DNA of 64,000 bases from Lentisphaerota bacterium (GTDB lineage: Bacteria > Verrucomicrobiota > Kiritimatiellia > CAIQIC01 > Lenti-01), in contig JAAZBB010000035.1 in NCBI GenBank assembly GCA_012514035.1, positions 1-64,000 of the forward strand. Reading direction: 5' to 3'. Positions 56,157 to 64,000 of the stretch are shown here, piece after piece. Both the position numbers and the translations under genes were made by a program. The notes beneath the pieces are model-generated. The model was not told the origin of the DNA. It saw nothing but the letters and a program-made list of their open reading frames with translations, and made no database searches. Each line of letters opens with the position of its first letter. Within the stretch, counting starts at the first letter, position 1.

Positions 56157-56206
56157 AGCAAAGGGTGGGTAAGACGGAGTTAAAACCGTGTAAGTGCTTG
56201 AGCGGG

Positions 56207-56542
56207 CTACCAAAACAGCAATTGCTCCGGAAGTTTTTCCGGGGCAATTACTGTTTCGGGAGGCCCGTGCATGATAAACATTCGTTCCCATTGGGCCTGG
56301 GTGACGTACAGGGCCCGGACGTGGCCTTCGGGAGGGATGTTGAGTTTTAGCCGGCGCATTTGGGTGTTCATACGGTTATGGCTGACCAGAGCACGGGTGT
56401 AGACCGACCACTGGACCATGATGAACCCTTCGTCCAGCAGGTACTTACGGAAATCGGTGGCGCGCTTGCGTTGTTCGCGCGACATGACGGGCAGATCGAA
56501 GACGACTAGCAGCCAGCCCATTTTGAATTGATAGCCGTCCAT
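56207..56542 (-). CDS. cas2: CRISPR-associated endonuclease Cas2
   Basis: 'MGWLLVVFDLPVMSREQRKRATDFRKYLLDEGFIMVQWSVYTRAL...'; overlaps the cas1 3' end. Confidence 0.92.
   Translation of the reverse strand: MDGYQFKMGWLLVVFDLPVMSREQRKRATDFRKYLLDEGFIMVQWSVYTRALVSHNRMNTQMRRLKLNIPPEGHVRALYVTQAQWERMFIMHGPPETVIAPEKLPEQLLFW
56213..56256 (-). terminator. Long imperfect hairpin overlapping the cas2 3' end
   Basis: AAACAG-c-AATTGC-t-CCGGAA / TTCCGG-g-GCAATT-a-CTGTTT around a short loop. Confidence 0.6.
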
Positions 56543-57423
56543 GGCACATAGGTTTCCAGGTTCTGTTCCAGCAGGCACTTTCGAAAAGAGCGTATGGAGA
56601 GTTCGATGACAGTCTGGACCTGACGGGGACGTACCTTGTAGGTGATGCTATCCTGCAGGAAGGGGACAAGATGGTGCTTGAAGGCTGTGTCGAGTTCCAT
56701 GGGGAGGGGGCGGGTATTATGCAGCCAACTCATTACGCGGGCATCCACGAGGGGCCGGAAGGGCTCCATCAGGTCATAGGCGAGGGGGGTGGAACGTTCA
56801 GCGGTGGCATGGCCGATGTCAAAAGTGGGGTCAAGGCCGCAGGCGAAGCAGCTCTGGAGGACGCGGGCAAGCAGGACGGCATAACCATAGTCCAAGGCGC
56901 AGTTGGATACGCCTTCGTTGCGGAGGCGGAGAAAGTCCACATCGCCCAGGTATTCGCGAAACACGCTCCAATAAAGGCGGCTGACGGCGGCTTCTTTGTC
57001 GGGGCGGCATTCCCGAGCCCATTCCTGGATTTTTGCGATGGCGGGACTTTCCGGGCACCAGGCACAGGCAAGGCATTCCTGATTGCGGCATTTGGCATCG
57101 ATGGTCTTCTGCCAGGCGGCGTCGAGGAAATCGCGGGGGACACGCTCCCATACGCGGGTCAGTTCCGTGTCGGTGTTGCGCTGGGCGGGGAGCATGATGC
57201 ACGCCGGTTTGAATGTCTTGCACAGCACCACGCCAATGCCGCGTTCGGCGGCTTCCGTTAGCAGCAGCATTTCGATTTTGGCGGAAAAACAACAGACCAC
57301 GATAGCGGCGATGTCGTCCAAGGGCAGTTGCCGCCGCCCTTCCGCCGTGGTGCAGACCAGTTGTCCGTCTACACAATTAAGTTCGGCTTTAGTGCTCTCT
57401 ATGGTGACGACGTGGTAGGACAT
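56506..57423 (-). CDS. cas1: CRISPR-associated integrase Cas1 (type II)
   Basis: 'MSYHVVTIESTKAELNCVDGQLVCTTAEG', 'LTEAAERGIGVVLCKTFKPACIMLPAQ', 'CALDYGYAVLLARVLQSCFACGLDPTFDIGHATAERSTPLAYDLMEPFRPLVD'. Confidence 0.94.
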   Translation of the reverse strand: MSYHVVTIESTKAELNCVDGQLVCTTAEGRRQLPLDDIAAIVVCCFSAKIEMLLLTEAAERGIGVVLCKTFKPACIMLPAQRNTDTELTRVWERVPRDFLDAAWQKTIDAKCRNQECLACAWCPESPAIAKIQEWARECRPDKEAAVSRLYWSVFREYLGDVDFLRLRNEGVSNCALDYGYAVLLARVLQSCFACGLDPTFDIGHATAERSTPLAYDLMEPFRPLVDARVMSWLHNTRPLPMELDTAFKHHLVPFLQDSITYKVRPRQVQTVIELSIRSFRKCLLEQNLETYVPWTAINSKWAGC

Positions 57424-60400
57424 GCCCCAGTCAGCTTCGGTTTCAGAATCTTCAGACCGGATTTTCTCAAGGAGTCCAGTCGCACATTGATTTTTGAATC
57501 ATCGCTTCTATTCTCCAATTTTACCTTGTCCGCAGCATTGATATCCAAGCAAATGCCATCGGCATTATCCTTGATGGAGGCCACGGACCATATGCCTTGA
57601 TATGTTCCAGCCTTGACCTGAATCAGGGAACCTTTGCGCAAGATACGGATGGGGCGGCCGCCGTTTTTCTCGCGCAGGGCGCGCAACTGGGGATAAACCT
57701 TGAAATGAGGGATGACGGTGGGAGAGGGGTCGAGGGCGCAGCCCCAGTTTTCCGTTACCAGGATTGCGCCTTTAATTTTGGCGAGCTTCCCGTCCGGGGC
57801 GTCGGGGCCGCCGAGAAGAAGGGAGCGTTTCTTTTCGGTGGTCTTGATGAAACGCTTGCCGTTTTCATCGCAACGGGCGTTTTTCTCCGTTGTTTTCTGA
57901 CGGAGCGTTGTGATGGCGCCTGCGGCGACGGTTCCCCATGTGGTCTGGTCCACGATGATCCCGTGCATTTTGGCGGGAATGTGGCGGACGACCCGGCATT
58001 CGGCCAGGCGCTCAGAGATCGTGTGGAGGGTGTCCTCGGGCAAGTCTTGGATGCTGATGTGCTTATCAGCGCTGAAGTCCAGGAAAGGATAACGCGCTTT
58101 AAGGTGGCGTTGTTCACTATCGGGGAGGTTGCGTTTGACCAGCAGAGGCCAGTCTTCGGGGGCGAAGAGCAGCAGGGCGAGCCCTTGGGTGACGGCATCC
58201 ATGGCGTGATGCAGGTAGGTCAGCTCGCGGATGTCGGCCTTGGTGAGCTTGCGGGGCGGCATGTCGTCTTGGATGGGCTCGACGGGGGCTTCCTCCGCTT
58301 TCTTCTTTCGTTTTGACGACTTAGGTTGGCCCTTGGCGGCTGTTTGCAGCCGTGGAACAGCATTGAAGAGGCATTCGTCAATATGGAGTTTTTGGCGGAT
58401 GAAAGCGGTGACGTTGCCGGGAAGGTGTTTGGCGTCGATGCCGATGCGCTGTTTGACGAGGCGGATGGCCATTTTGTTCAGGTGGGAGGTTTGGGTCAGG
58501 TCGCGCTCGGTGAAGTCGGCGTTTCGCTGGTCATAGCGCTCCATTAGCATCAGTTCAGCTCGCCGTTCGCAGCGCCGGCGATCGTCCGATTTTTGGGGGT
58601 ATTGTTTCTTGTGCTTGGCGACATAATCCACGTATGCCTTTTTTGTAGTGATTTGGATGTTTTCGTGGCCGGGAACCTCGCGCCCCTGCTCTTCGCAGAT
58701 GAATTGCATGGCGGTGCGCTGGCCCTTCATGTCATTGACCGACCGGAAGGTCATGACGCAGGAAGACAGGGCGTCGGAGGGACGCAGGGAGCGGGGAATG
58801 ATGTGCTCGATTTCCAAGCGGTCAGCCAGCAGATGGTTGTAGCTCAGATGCGTACCCGTATAAGGGCAGACAAAGCCCTGGTCCTCCAGGATGCGGGCTT
58901 TGCGGATCAGGCTGCCGGTAATGGCGACCCTTTCCTCCGAGTTGGCAATCGCTTCTTCCAGGTTTTTGACAACGGACCGGAAATTGCCCAGTTTTTCATT
59001 CAATTTATGCGTGATTTCTTTCGAGTTCAGCCCGGAGAATTCCTGCAGTTCGCGAACGACTTCGACGACGGTTGCGGCAATGCGTTTTTCGTCGCCGCCG
59101 GCAAACTCCTCCACCATGTGAGCCAAGAGGCGTTCGAAAACCAGGAGCCGATGCCGGACCAAGTGGTTATTGGTCTGCTGAACAAGCGGTTCCCGTAAAA
59201 GCCGGTTGCGGATTTCCTCGGTTTCGTAGAGGCAGCCCCCTTCCTTCGTGGAGTCTTTGCCCGAGATGCTTTCGTCGAAGGTCTTGGCAAGGATTTCACG
59301 GCAGTAGGCGGCACGTCCTTTGGGATAATCAGCCGAGAGGCGGCGGGTGGCGAGATCGGCGTTTTTTTTCTTTGCTTTTTTCTGGTGGGAGGCCAGGGCG
59401 TCGCTGGCGGCGGTCGTGTCCTGTCCGGCCGTTTCCATTTCGGCGAGAATATCGCCAAGCCGGATCTTCTTTCCGGCAGACAGTGATGATTGGGCCTTTT
59501 CGCGGCTTTCGGCGGACAGTTGAGGCCAGAGATCCTTCATGATCTGGTTGGTTGCCAGGAGTTTTTTGACAGGGTCCAGGACAAGAGCCTCTTCCATTTC
59601 TTCTGTCAGAAAGAAGCTTTCGGTATTGGCCGGCGTACAACCAGTGACGTCTTTCAGTGCGGCATTCAGGGTGCGTTTGGTGAAAAATCCGTCGGCCTCC
59701 ATTCGGGAGTGAAGAGCTTGGCGCTCGGCGGGCAGCAGGGTGCGGATCTGTCCGTCCGCGCCGAAAACGGTCAGGTTGTTCAGCAGGCGGCCCCAGCGGT
59801 AGAGCAGATACTCGGGGCATCTTTTCAGCGGGGTGTTCTTTCCTGTGATGCGGCAGGCGGGAATGATGCGGTTGTCAAAACGCGGTACGTATTGGCCGAA
59901 CAGCAGGCCGCCTTTAAACCGGGCTGGCAGCTCAAGGCCGGAGGTGGCGGCATTTCTTAACAGAATATCGCTGAGGGCATCATCCACCTTGGGCAGTTTG
60001 CCGGCATGGGCGGCGAGAATGCGGCGGACTTCTTCGGTGACGACTCCGCGCGGGAAGGCGGCATTGTTTCCCTTGAAATAGATGCGGGAGGCCTTGACTT
60101 CGCCCATCGGGTCCAGACCGAGTGCCTTGCAGACGGTTTCGGCCATGGTGGCGGTTTTGTGTTTTTCCATGAGAGCGATGGAGTTTTTCACCTTATCGGT
60201 GTCCTCTTTATCGCCTGCATCTGCGTCATCGCCCGCCCACAAGGCATTTCCGTCATAGCCGCGGTTGTGGGCATACCAGCGGAGGACCGACCACAATTCC
60301 TCCCACGTCAGCGTCTTTTTTCCATCGGAAGCCAGAATTCGGGCGGCCAGCAGCCAAGGATAACTGTTGGAGTTGGCATCGAGCTGGTCCCGGGACAAGA

Positions 60401-60641
60401 CGCCGAGCCCGGCCAGGTAGTTTTTCAGGCGGTCAATCCGCGAGCGCCGGGCGGCGATGTTTCGGCGAGAGCGGCGGAAGCCGCGCCGGGCGGAAGCTAG
60501 GCAGGCATCCTTGGGAAAGAGAACCACGCCTGTGCCGAGCAAAGAATGGAATGTGCCTGGGGCGTCCGAAACCTGAAAGGCAGCCCATCCAATGGAGCTG
60601 TGTCCTATATCGAAGGAAAAAGCGATTTGGCCCTGTTTCAT
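57399..60641 (-). CDS. cas9: Cas9 (1080 aa), type II-C-like
   Basis: RuvC-I 'AFSFDIGHSSIGWAAF'; Arg-rich bridge helix 'SARRGFRRSRRNIAARRSRIDRL'; HNH 'CPYTGTHLSYNHLLADRLEIEHIIPRSLRPSDALSSCVMTFRSVNDMKGQRTA'; RuvC-III 'LTYLHHAMDAVTQGL'; no csn2 or cas4 nearby. Confidence 0.96.
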   Translation of the reverse strand: MKQGQIAFSFDIGHSSIGWAAFQVSDAPGTFHSLLGTGVVLFPKDACLASARRGFRRSRRNIAARRSRIDRLKNYLAGLGVLSRDQLDANSNSYPWLLAARILASDGKKTLTWEELWSVLRWYAHNRGYDGNALWAGDDADAGDKEDTDKVKNSIALMEKHKTATMAETVCKALGLDPMGEVKASRIYFKGNNAAFPRGVVTEEVRRILAAHAGKLPKVDDALSDILLRNAATSGLELPARFKGGLLFGQYVPRFDNRIIPACRITGKNTPLKRCPEYLLYRWGRLLNNLTVFGADGQIRTLLPAERQALHSRMEADGFFTKRTLNAALKDVTGCTPANTESFFLTEEMEEALVLDPVKKLLATNQIMKDLWPQLSAESREKAQSSLSAGKKIRLGDILAEMETAGQDTTAASDALASHQKKAKKKNADLATRRLSADYPKGRAAYCREILAKTFDESISGKDSTKEGGCLYETEEIRNRLLREPLVQQTNNHLVRHRLLVFERLLAHMVEEFAGGDEKRIAATVVEVVRELQEFSGLNSKEITHKLNEKLGNFRSVVKNLEEAIANSEERVAITGSLIRKARILEDQGFVCPYTGTHLSYNHLLADRLEIEHIIPRSLRPSDALSSCVMTFRSVNDMKGQRTAMQFICEEQGREVPGHENIQITTKKAYVDYVAKHKKQYPQKSDDRRRCERRAELMLMERYDQRNADFTERDLTQTSHLNKMAIRLVKQRIGIDAKHLPGNVTAFIRQKLHIDECLFNAVPRLQTAAKGQPKSSKRKKKAEEAPVEPIQDDMPPRKLTKADIRELTYLHHAMDAVTQGLALLLFAPEDWPLLVKRNLPDSEQRHLKARYPFLDFSADKHISIQDLPEDTLHTISERLAECRVVRHIPAKMHGIIVDQTTWGTVAAGAITTLRQKTTEKNARCDENGKRFIKTTEKKRSLLLGGPDAPDGKLAKIKGAILVTENWGCALDPSPTVIPHFKVYPQLRALREKNGGRPIRILRKGSLIQVKAGTYQGIWSVASIKDNADGICLDINAADKVKLENRSDDSKINVRLDSLRKSGLKILKPKLTGACPTTSSP

Positions 60642-60708
60642 GAGAAAAAGCTTCCGCTTATTATGTTTTCAGCTTGACACCCGAAATGACGTGGTGAATT
60701 ATGCGCAT

Positions 60709-60816
60709 CGTCTTAATTGGAATCAAGACAAAGTTAATTAAGGCAGTTCGGACCTCTACTTTGTACGTCAGGATAGAAAGCCTTTTATAAAGACGAACTC
60801 ACGAGTTCGTCTTTTC
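60709..60816 (+). ncRNA. tracrRNA
   Basis: Anti-repeat TTGGAATCAAGACAAAGT pairs with repeat 5' half GCTTTGCCTTGATTCCAA (one mismatch, one G-U); TTGACA -35 at 60674..60679; terminator AGACGAACT-CACG-AGTTCGTCT-TTT at 60791..60815. Confidence 0.88.
60791..60815 (+). terminator. Rho-independent terminator of the tracrRNA
   Basis: Perfect 9-bp stem AGACGAACT/AGTTCGTCT, 4-nt loop, T-run. Confidence 0.85.
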
Positions 60817-61018
60817 TTTATTAGTACAAAGGGCCGATCCCGTAATTCAGTAATCTGGAGGGGGGGCTGTTCCATTTAAACGCGTTTGGGTGAACTTGTG
60901 CTTTTTCGGCTGGTGCACCGGCGTTTTCTGATGGAACTGCCTGAAAATACGCTTGAATGGAGGGGCCGGGCGCCTATTGTCGGTCGGCGTTTGGATAGGC
61001 CGTATGGACAGAGGGGCG

Positions 61019-61453
61019 ATGAAGAAGTGGATTTTGATATTGTTGAATGCCGTGTTGGCGGAACTGACGCGGGCGTTGCGGCGGAGTGGGCGGCCGGGAC
61101 GGCGGCCGCGATGCGCGGGCACAGGCGGGGCGCTGGAGGAAGCGATTGCGAAACGGCGAAGCGACGTCTGCGTGACGGGTGGCGGGCAGGTGGTGAAATT
61201 GCTGGCGGACGACAACGAAGGCAGCCGTCACCAACGGTTCCTGGTGCGGCTGGCGGGTGGGGAAGCGGTGCTGGTGGCGCACAATGTGGACGTCGGCCGG
61301 CGCGTGGAGCCGCTGCGGGTCGGCGATGGCGTGGAATTCTCGGGCGAATTCGAATGGAACGACTTGGGCGGGGTGGTGCATTGGACCCACCACGATCCGA
61401 TCGGCCGGCATCCGGATGGCTGGGTCAAAGCCAACGGGAAAATGTATAACTAA
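61019..61453 (+). CDS. DUF3465-type secreted/anchored small protein
   Basis: 'VTGGGQVVKLLADDNEGSRHQRFLVRLAGGEAVLVAHNVDVGRRVEPLRVGDGVEFSGEFEWNDLGGVVHWTHHDPIGRHPDGWVKANGKMYN'. Confidence 0.8.
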   Translation: MKKWILILLNAVLAELTRALRRSGRPGRRPRCAGTGGALEEAIAKRRSDVCVTGGGQVVKLLADDNEGSRHQRFLVRLAGGEAVLVAHNVDVGRRVEPLRVGDGVEFSGEFEWNDLGGVVHWTHHDPIGRHPDGWVKANGKMYN

Positions 61454-61498
61454 AGCAGCAAAACCCATAATCCCTTTTCAGATTTGGGGTTACAGCAT

Positions 61499-61525
61499 AA
61501 GGGGTCAGTCCTATGAATTGATGTT
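61499..61525. repeat. Right copy of inverted repeat bracketing the CRISPR-Cas9 locus
   Basis: AAGGGGTCAGTCCTATGAATTGATGTT; inverted match to 55404..55430. Confidence 0.9.
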
Positions 61526-61692
61526 TCGTCGGCGCGGGATGCGGCGTGTGGTGTGGGGAATGTTCGGCCTGCCGGATCGGTGGCGGCATTTCCTGGCGCT
61601 GGAAACGCCGTTGACGAAAACGCGGGGCGGGGGCTAAAGTGCCGTCCCGATTAGCGCATTCAGCGGCACCATAACCCGGAGGAAGAACGAGC

Positions 61693-62139
61693 ATGAGCAC
61701 GACAGTCAGCGATCTGCTGCGGATCAAGGGGAACAAGGTGGAGACCATCACGGCGGCGGAGCCGCTGATTGAGGCCATCCGCCGCATGAGCGCCAAGCAC
61801 ATTGGCTGCCTGGCGGTGGTGACCAAAGCCGGCAAGCTTTCGGGCATCCTGTCCGAACGCGATGTCTTGTGGAAAATCATTGCGGAGGGGATTTCCCCGA
61901 AAACCCACCCGGTGAAGGAGGCGATGACTCCGCTCCGGCAGATGCGCACGGTGACGCCGACGCAGACGGTGGAGGAGTGCATGGCGTTGATCACGGGCCG
62001 GAGGCACCGCCACCTGCCCGTGCTCGAAAACGGCAAGCTCGTGGGCCTCGTATCCATCGGCGATGTCGTCAAGTACCTGCTCGACGCCCAGCAGGCGACG
62101 ATTAACAGCCTGGAAAAATACATCACGGGGACGTTCTAA
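61693..62139 (+). CDS. Stand-alone CBS-domain-pair protein (copy 2)
   Basis: MSTTVSDLLRIKGNKVETITAAEPLIEAIRRMSAKHIGCLAVVTKAGKLSGILSERD...GRRHRHLPVLENGKLVGLVSIGDVVKYLLDAQQATINSLEKYITGTF; close paralogue of 49448..49894. Confidence 0.92.
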   Translation: MSTTVSDLLRIKGNKVETITAAEPLIEAIRRMSAKHIGCLAVVTKAGKLSGILSERDVLWKIIAEGISPKTHPVKEAMTPLRQMRTVTPTQTVEECMALITGRRHRHLPVLENGKLVGLVSIGDVVKYLLDAQQATINSLEKYITGTF

Positions 62140-62186
62140 GCGGAATTCGCGGTACGGGGGCTGGGGGACAATTGGAGAACGGAACG

Positions 62187-62723
62187 ATGACGACAACCTG
62201 TACGTGCGCCTGCGCGGAAGCCGGGCCGGACGAAAAAGAGCTGATGGGGCGGCTGGAGGAGGTCCTGGCCGAACAAAAAGACAAGCCGGGCGGGCTGATT
62301 CCCGCGCTGCAGACGGCACAGGCCATCTTTGGCTATTTGCCGGAAGCGGCGATGCGGCGCGTGGCGCAAGCCTTCGACAAGTCGTACAGCGAGGTGGCGG
62401 GGGTGGTCTCGTTCTATTCGTTTTTCTCGACGGTGCCGCGCGGGAAATACCTGGTGCGGGTGTGCCTGGGCACGGCGTGCTACGTGCGCGGCGGCAACGA
62501 GGTGCTGCGGGCGATGAAGGAAAAGCTGGGGATCGACGTGGGCGGCACGACGCCGGACCGGCTGTTCTCGCTGGAGGTGGGCCGCTGCTTCGGGGCGTGC
62601 GGCATGGCTCCGGTACTGATGGTCAACGACGACCTGCACCAGCGCGTGAAGCCGGCGAAGATCGGCGAATTGCTTGAAAAATACCGCGCGCCGGCGGCGC
62701 CCGCGCAGGAGGCCCGGCCGTGA
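62187..62723 (+). CDS. NuoE/HndA-like [2Fe-2S] diaphorase subunit
   Basis: 'GGLIPALQTAQAIFGYLPEAAMRRVAQAFDKSYSEVAGVVSFYSFFSTVPRGKYLVRVCLGTACYVRGG', 'GRCFGACGMAPVLMVND'. Confidence 0.9.
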   Translation: MTTTCTCACAEAGPDEKELMGRLEEVLAEQKDKPGGLIPALQTAQAIFGYLPEAAMRRVAQAFDKSYSEVAGVVSFYSFFSTVPRGKYLVRVCLGTACYVRGGNEVLRAMKEKLGIDVGGTTPDRLFSLEVGRCFGACGMAPVLMVNDDLHQRVKPAKIGELLEKYRAPAAPAQEARP

Positions 62724-64000
62724 CGAAGCATCTCAAGAAGATCGAAACGGGCGCAGCGCTGGCGGCGTGGCGGGACCAGTTGCGGAAGTCGGAAAAGGCC
62801 GCGCAGGAAGTGCGGATTTGCATGGGCGGGAGTTGCCTGGCCTCGGGCGCGCCGGAAATCGCGGCCGCGTTCAAGAAAGAACTGGCGGCGGCGGGGCTGG
62901 CGGAAACGGTGCCGGTGCGCGCGGCGGGTTGCATGGGGCCGTGCGTGCGCGGACCCGTGCTGCGCCTCGGCGCCGGCACGTTTTATCAGGGCGTGAAGCC
63001 CGAAGACGTCGCGGAAATCGTCCGCGAGCATCTGGTCGGGGGGCGCACGGTGGACCGGCTGATCGCTCACGACGAGGCCAGCGGCAAGCCGCAGGCGCAG
63101 GACCAGGACATTCCGTTCTTTACGAAGCAGACTCAGATCGTGCTGCGCAATTGCGGGAAGATCGATCCGGAGCGAATCGAAGAATACATCGCGCGCGACG
63201 GCTACGCGGCGCTGGCGAAGGTGCTGGGTGAGCTGTCGCCGGAGCAGGTCGTCGAGGAAATGAAGGTCTCCGGCCTGCGCGGCCGCGGCGGGGCGGGCTT
63301 CCCGACGTTCATGAAGTGGGAATTCACCCGGCGCGCGCCGGGCGACCTGAAATACGTGCTGTGCAACGCGGACGAAGGCGATCCGGGTGCGTACATGGAC
63401 CGCAGCGTGCTGGAAGGCGATCCGCACAGCGTGATCGAGGGCATGGCGATCGCGGCCTACACGATCGGGGCGGCGCAGGGCTACGTCTACGTGCGGGCGG
63501 AATATCCGCTGGCCGTGGCGCGGCTGAAGAAGGCCATTGCGCAGGCCCACGCCTGCGGGTTTTTGGGCAAGAAGATCTTGGGCACGGCGTTTTCGTTCGA
63601 TCTGGACATCCGCATGGGGTCCGGCGCCTTCGTGTGCGGCGAGGAAACGGCGTTGATCGCGTCCATCGAAGGCCAGCGGGGCGAGCCGCGGCCGCGGCCG
63701 CCGTTTCCGGCGCAAAAGGGGCTGTGGGGCAAGCCAACGGTGCTCAACAACGTGGAGACCTACGCCAACGTGCCGGCGATTTTGCTGAACGGCGCGGCGT
63801 GGTACGCGCAACGGGGCACGCCGAAGAGCAAGGGCACGAAGGTGTTCGCCTTGGCCGGCTGCGTGAACAACACGGGCCTGGTGGAAGTGCCCGTGGGCAC
63901 GTCGTTGGGCGAACTGATCTACGACATCGGCGGGGGGGTCCGCGGCGGCAAGGCCTACAAGGCCGCGCAGATCGGCGGGCCCTCGGGCGGCTGCATCCCG
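62720..64000 (+). CDS. NuoF/HndC-like diaphorase subunit, truncated by window end (absent from the ORF track because no stop is in the window)
   Basis: GTG start overlapping the NuoE-like stop; frame open to 64000: N-terminal 'VRICMGGSCLASGAPEIAAAFKKEL..GCMGPCVRGPV', then 'SGLRGRGGAGFPTFMKWEFTRRAPGDLKYVLCNADEGDPGAYMDRS', 'GPSGGCIP'. Confidence 0.88.
   Translation, partial: MTKHLKKIETGAALAAWRDQLRKSEKAAQEVRICMGGSCLASGAPEIAAAFKKELAAAGLAETVPVRAAGCMGPCVRGPVLRLGAGTFYQGVKPEDVAEIVREHLVGGRTVDRLIAHDEASGKPQAQDQDIPFFTKQTQIVLRNCGKIDPERIEEYIARDGYAALAKVLGELSPEQVVEEMKVSGLRGRGGAGFPTFMKWEFTRRAPGDLKYVLCNADEGDPGAYMDRSVLEGDPHSVIEGMAIAAYTIGAAQGYVYVRAEYPLAVARLKKAIAQAHACGFLGKKILGTAFSFDLDIRMGSGAFVCGEETALIASIEGQRGEPRPRPPFPAQKGLWGKPTVLNNVETYANVPAILLNGAAWYAQRGTPKSKGTKVFALAGCVNNTGLVEVPVGTSLGELIYDIGGGVRGGKAYKAAQIGGPSGGCIP

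Noticed and set aside
55408-56291. Minus-strand ORFs with repeated 'KEQIWNQGKA'/'CAKSRFGIKAK' peptides
   Set aside because: These are translations of the CRISPR repeat, not protein repeats.
55150-61690. Possible csn2/cas4 or other accessory cas gene in the CRISPR locus
   Set aside because: None found; only cas9, cas1 and cas2 are present, consistent with type II-C. DUF3465 is not a known Cas protein.
62480-63811. 443-aa - strand ORF
   Set aside because: Antisense of the NuoE/NuoF-like genes; the + frame is open to the window end with diaphorase motifs.

Overview
This is a high-GC bacterial chromosome window. Gene style suggests the PVC superphylum, possibly Kiritimatiellota or Verrucomicrobia, but that is inference only. 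From left to right it contains: an Rhs polymorphic-toxin gene with a candidate immunity gene; a degenerate HTH/excisionase island beside tRNA-Val; a pullulanase; two unusual sugar-ABC components (a MalG-like permease with a large insertion, and a solute-binding protein fused to a MalF-like permease); a two-component system; a PIF1-like helicase; a mevalonate-pathway cluster; a secreted nuclease; a COG3014/YcfL/LpoB-type envelope lipoprotein cluster; a GyrB/ParE subunit; a RAYT transposon abutting prfC; a decayed surface-protein gene; enolase; a sensor Ser/Thr kinase; a [NiFe] Hox-type hydrogenase operon led by a CBS-domain gene; a compact type II-C CRISPR-Cas9 locus; and a second CBS gene leading a NuoE/NuoF-type hydrogenase diaphorase cluster that runs off the window. 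The strongest non-obvious signals are: (i) a tracrRNA readable on the + strand upstream of cas9, with an 18-bp anti-repeat to the CRISPR repeat and a rho-independent terminator; (ii) a 26/27 inverted repeat that brackets the whole CRISPR-Cas9 locus and resembles transposon ends; (iii) a recurrent TTTTTCCA-N5-TGGAAAAA dyad upstream of three unrelated minus-strand genes; (iv) in-frame short interspersed repeat peptides (ILNS.., RSQESG..) in both ABC permeases.
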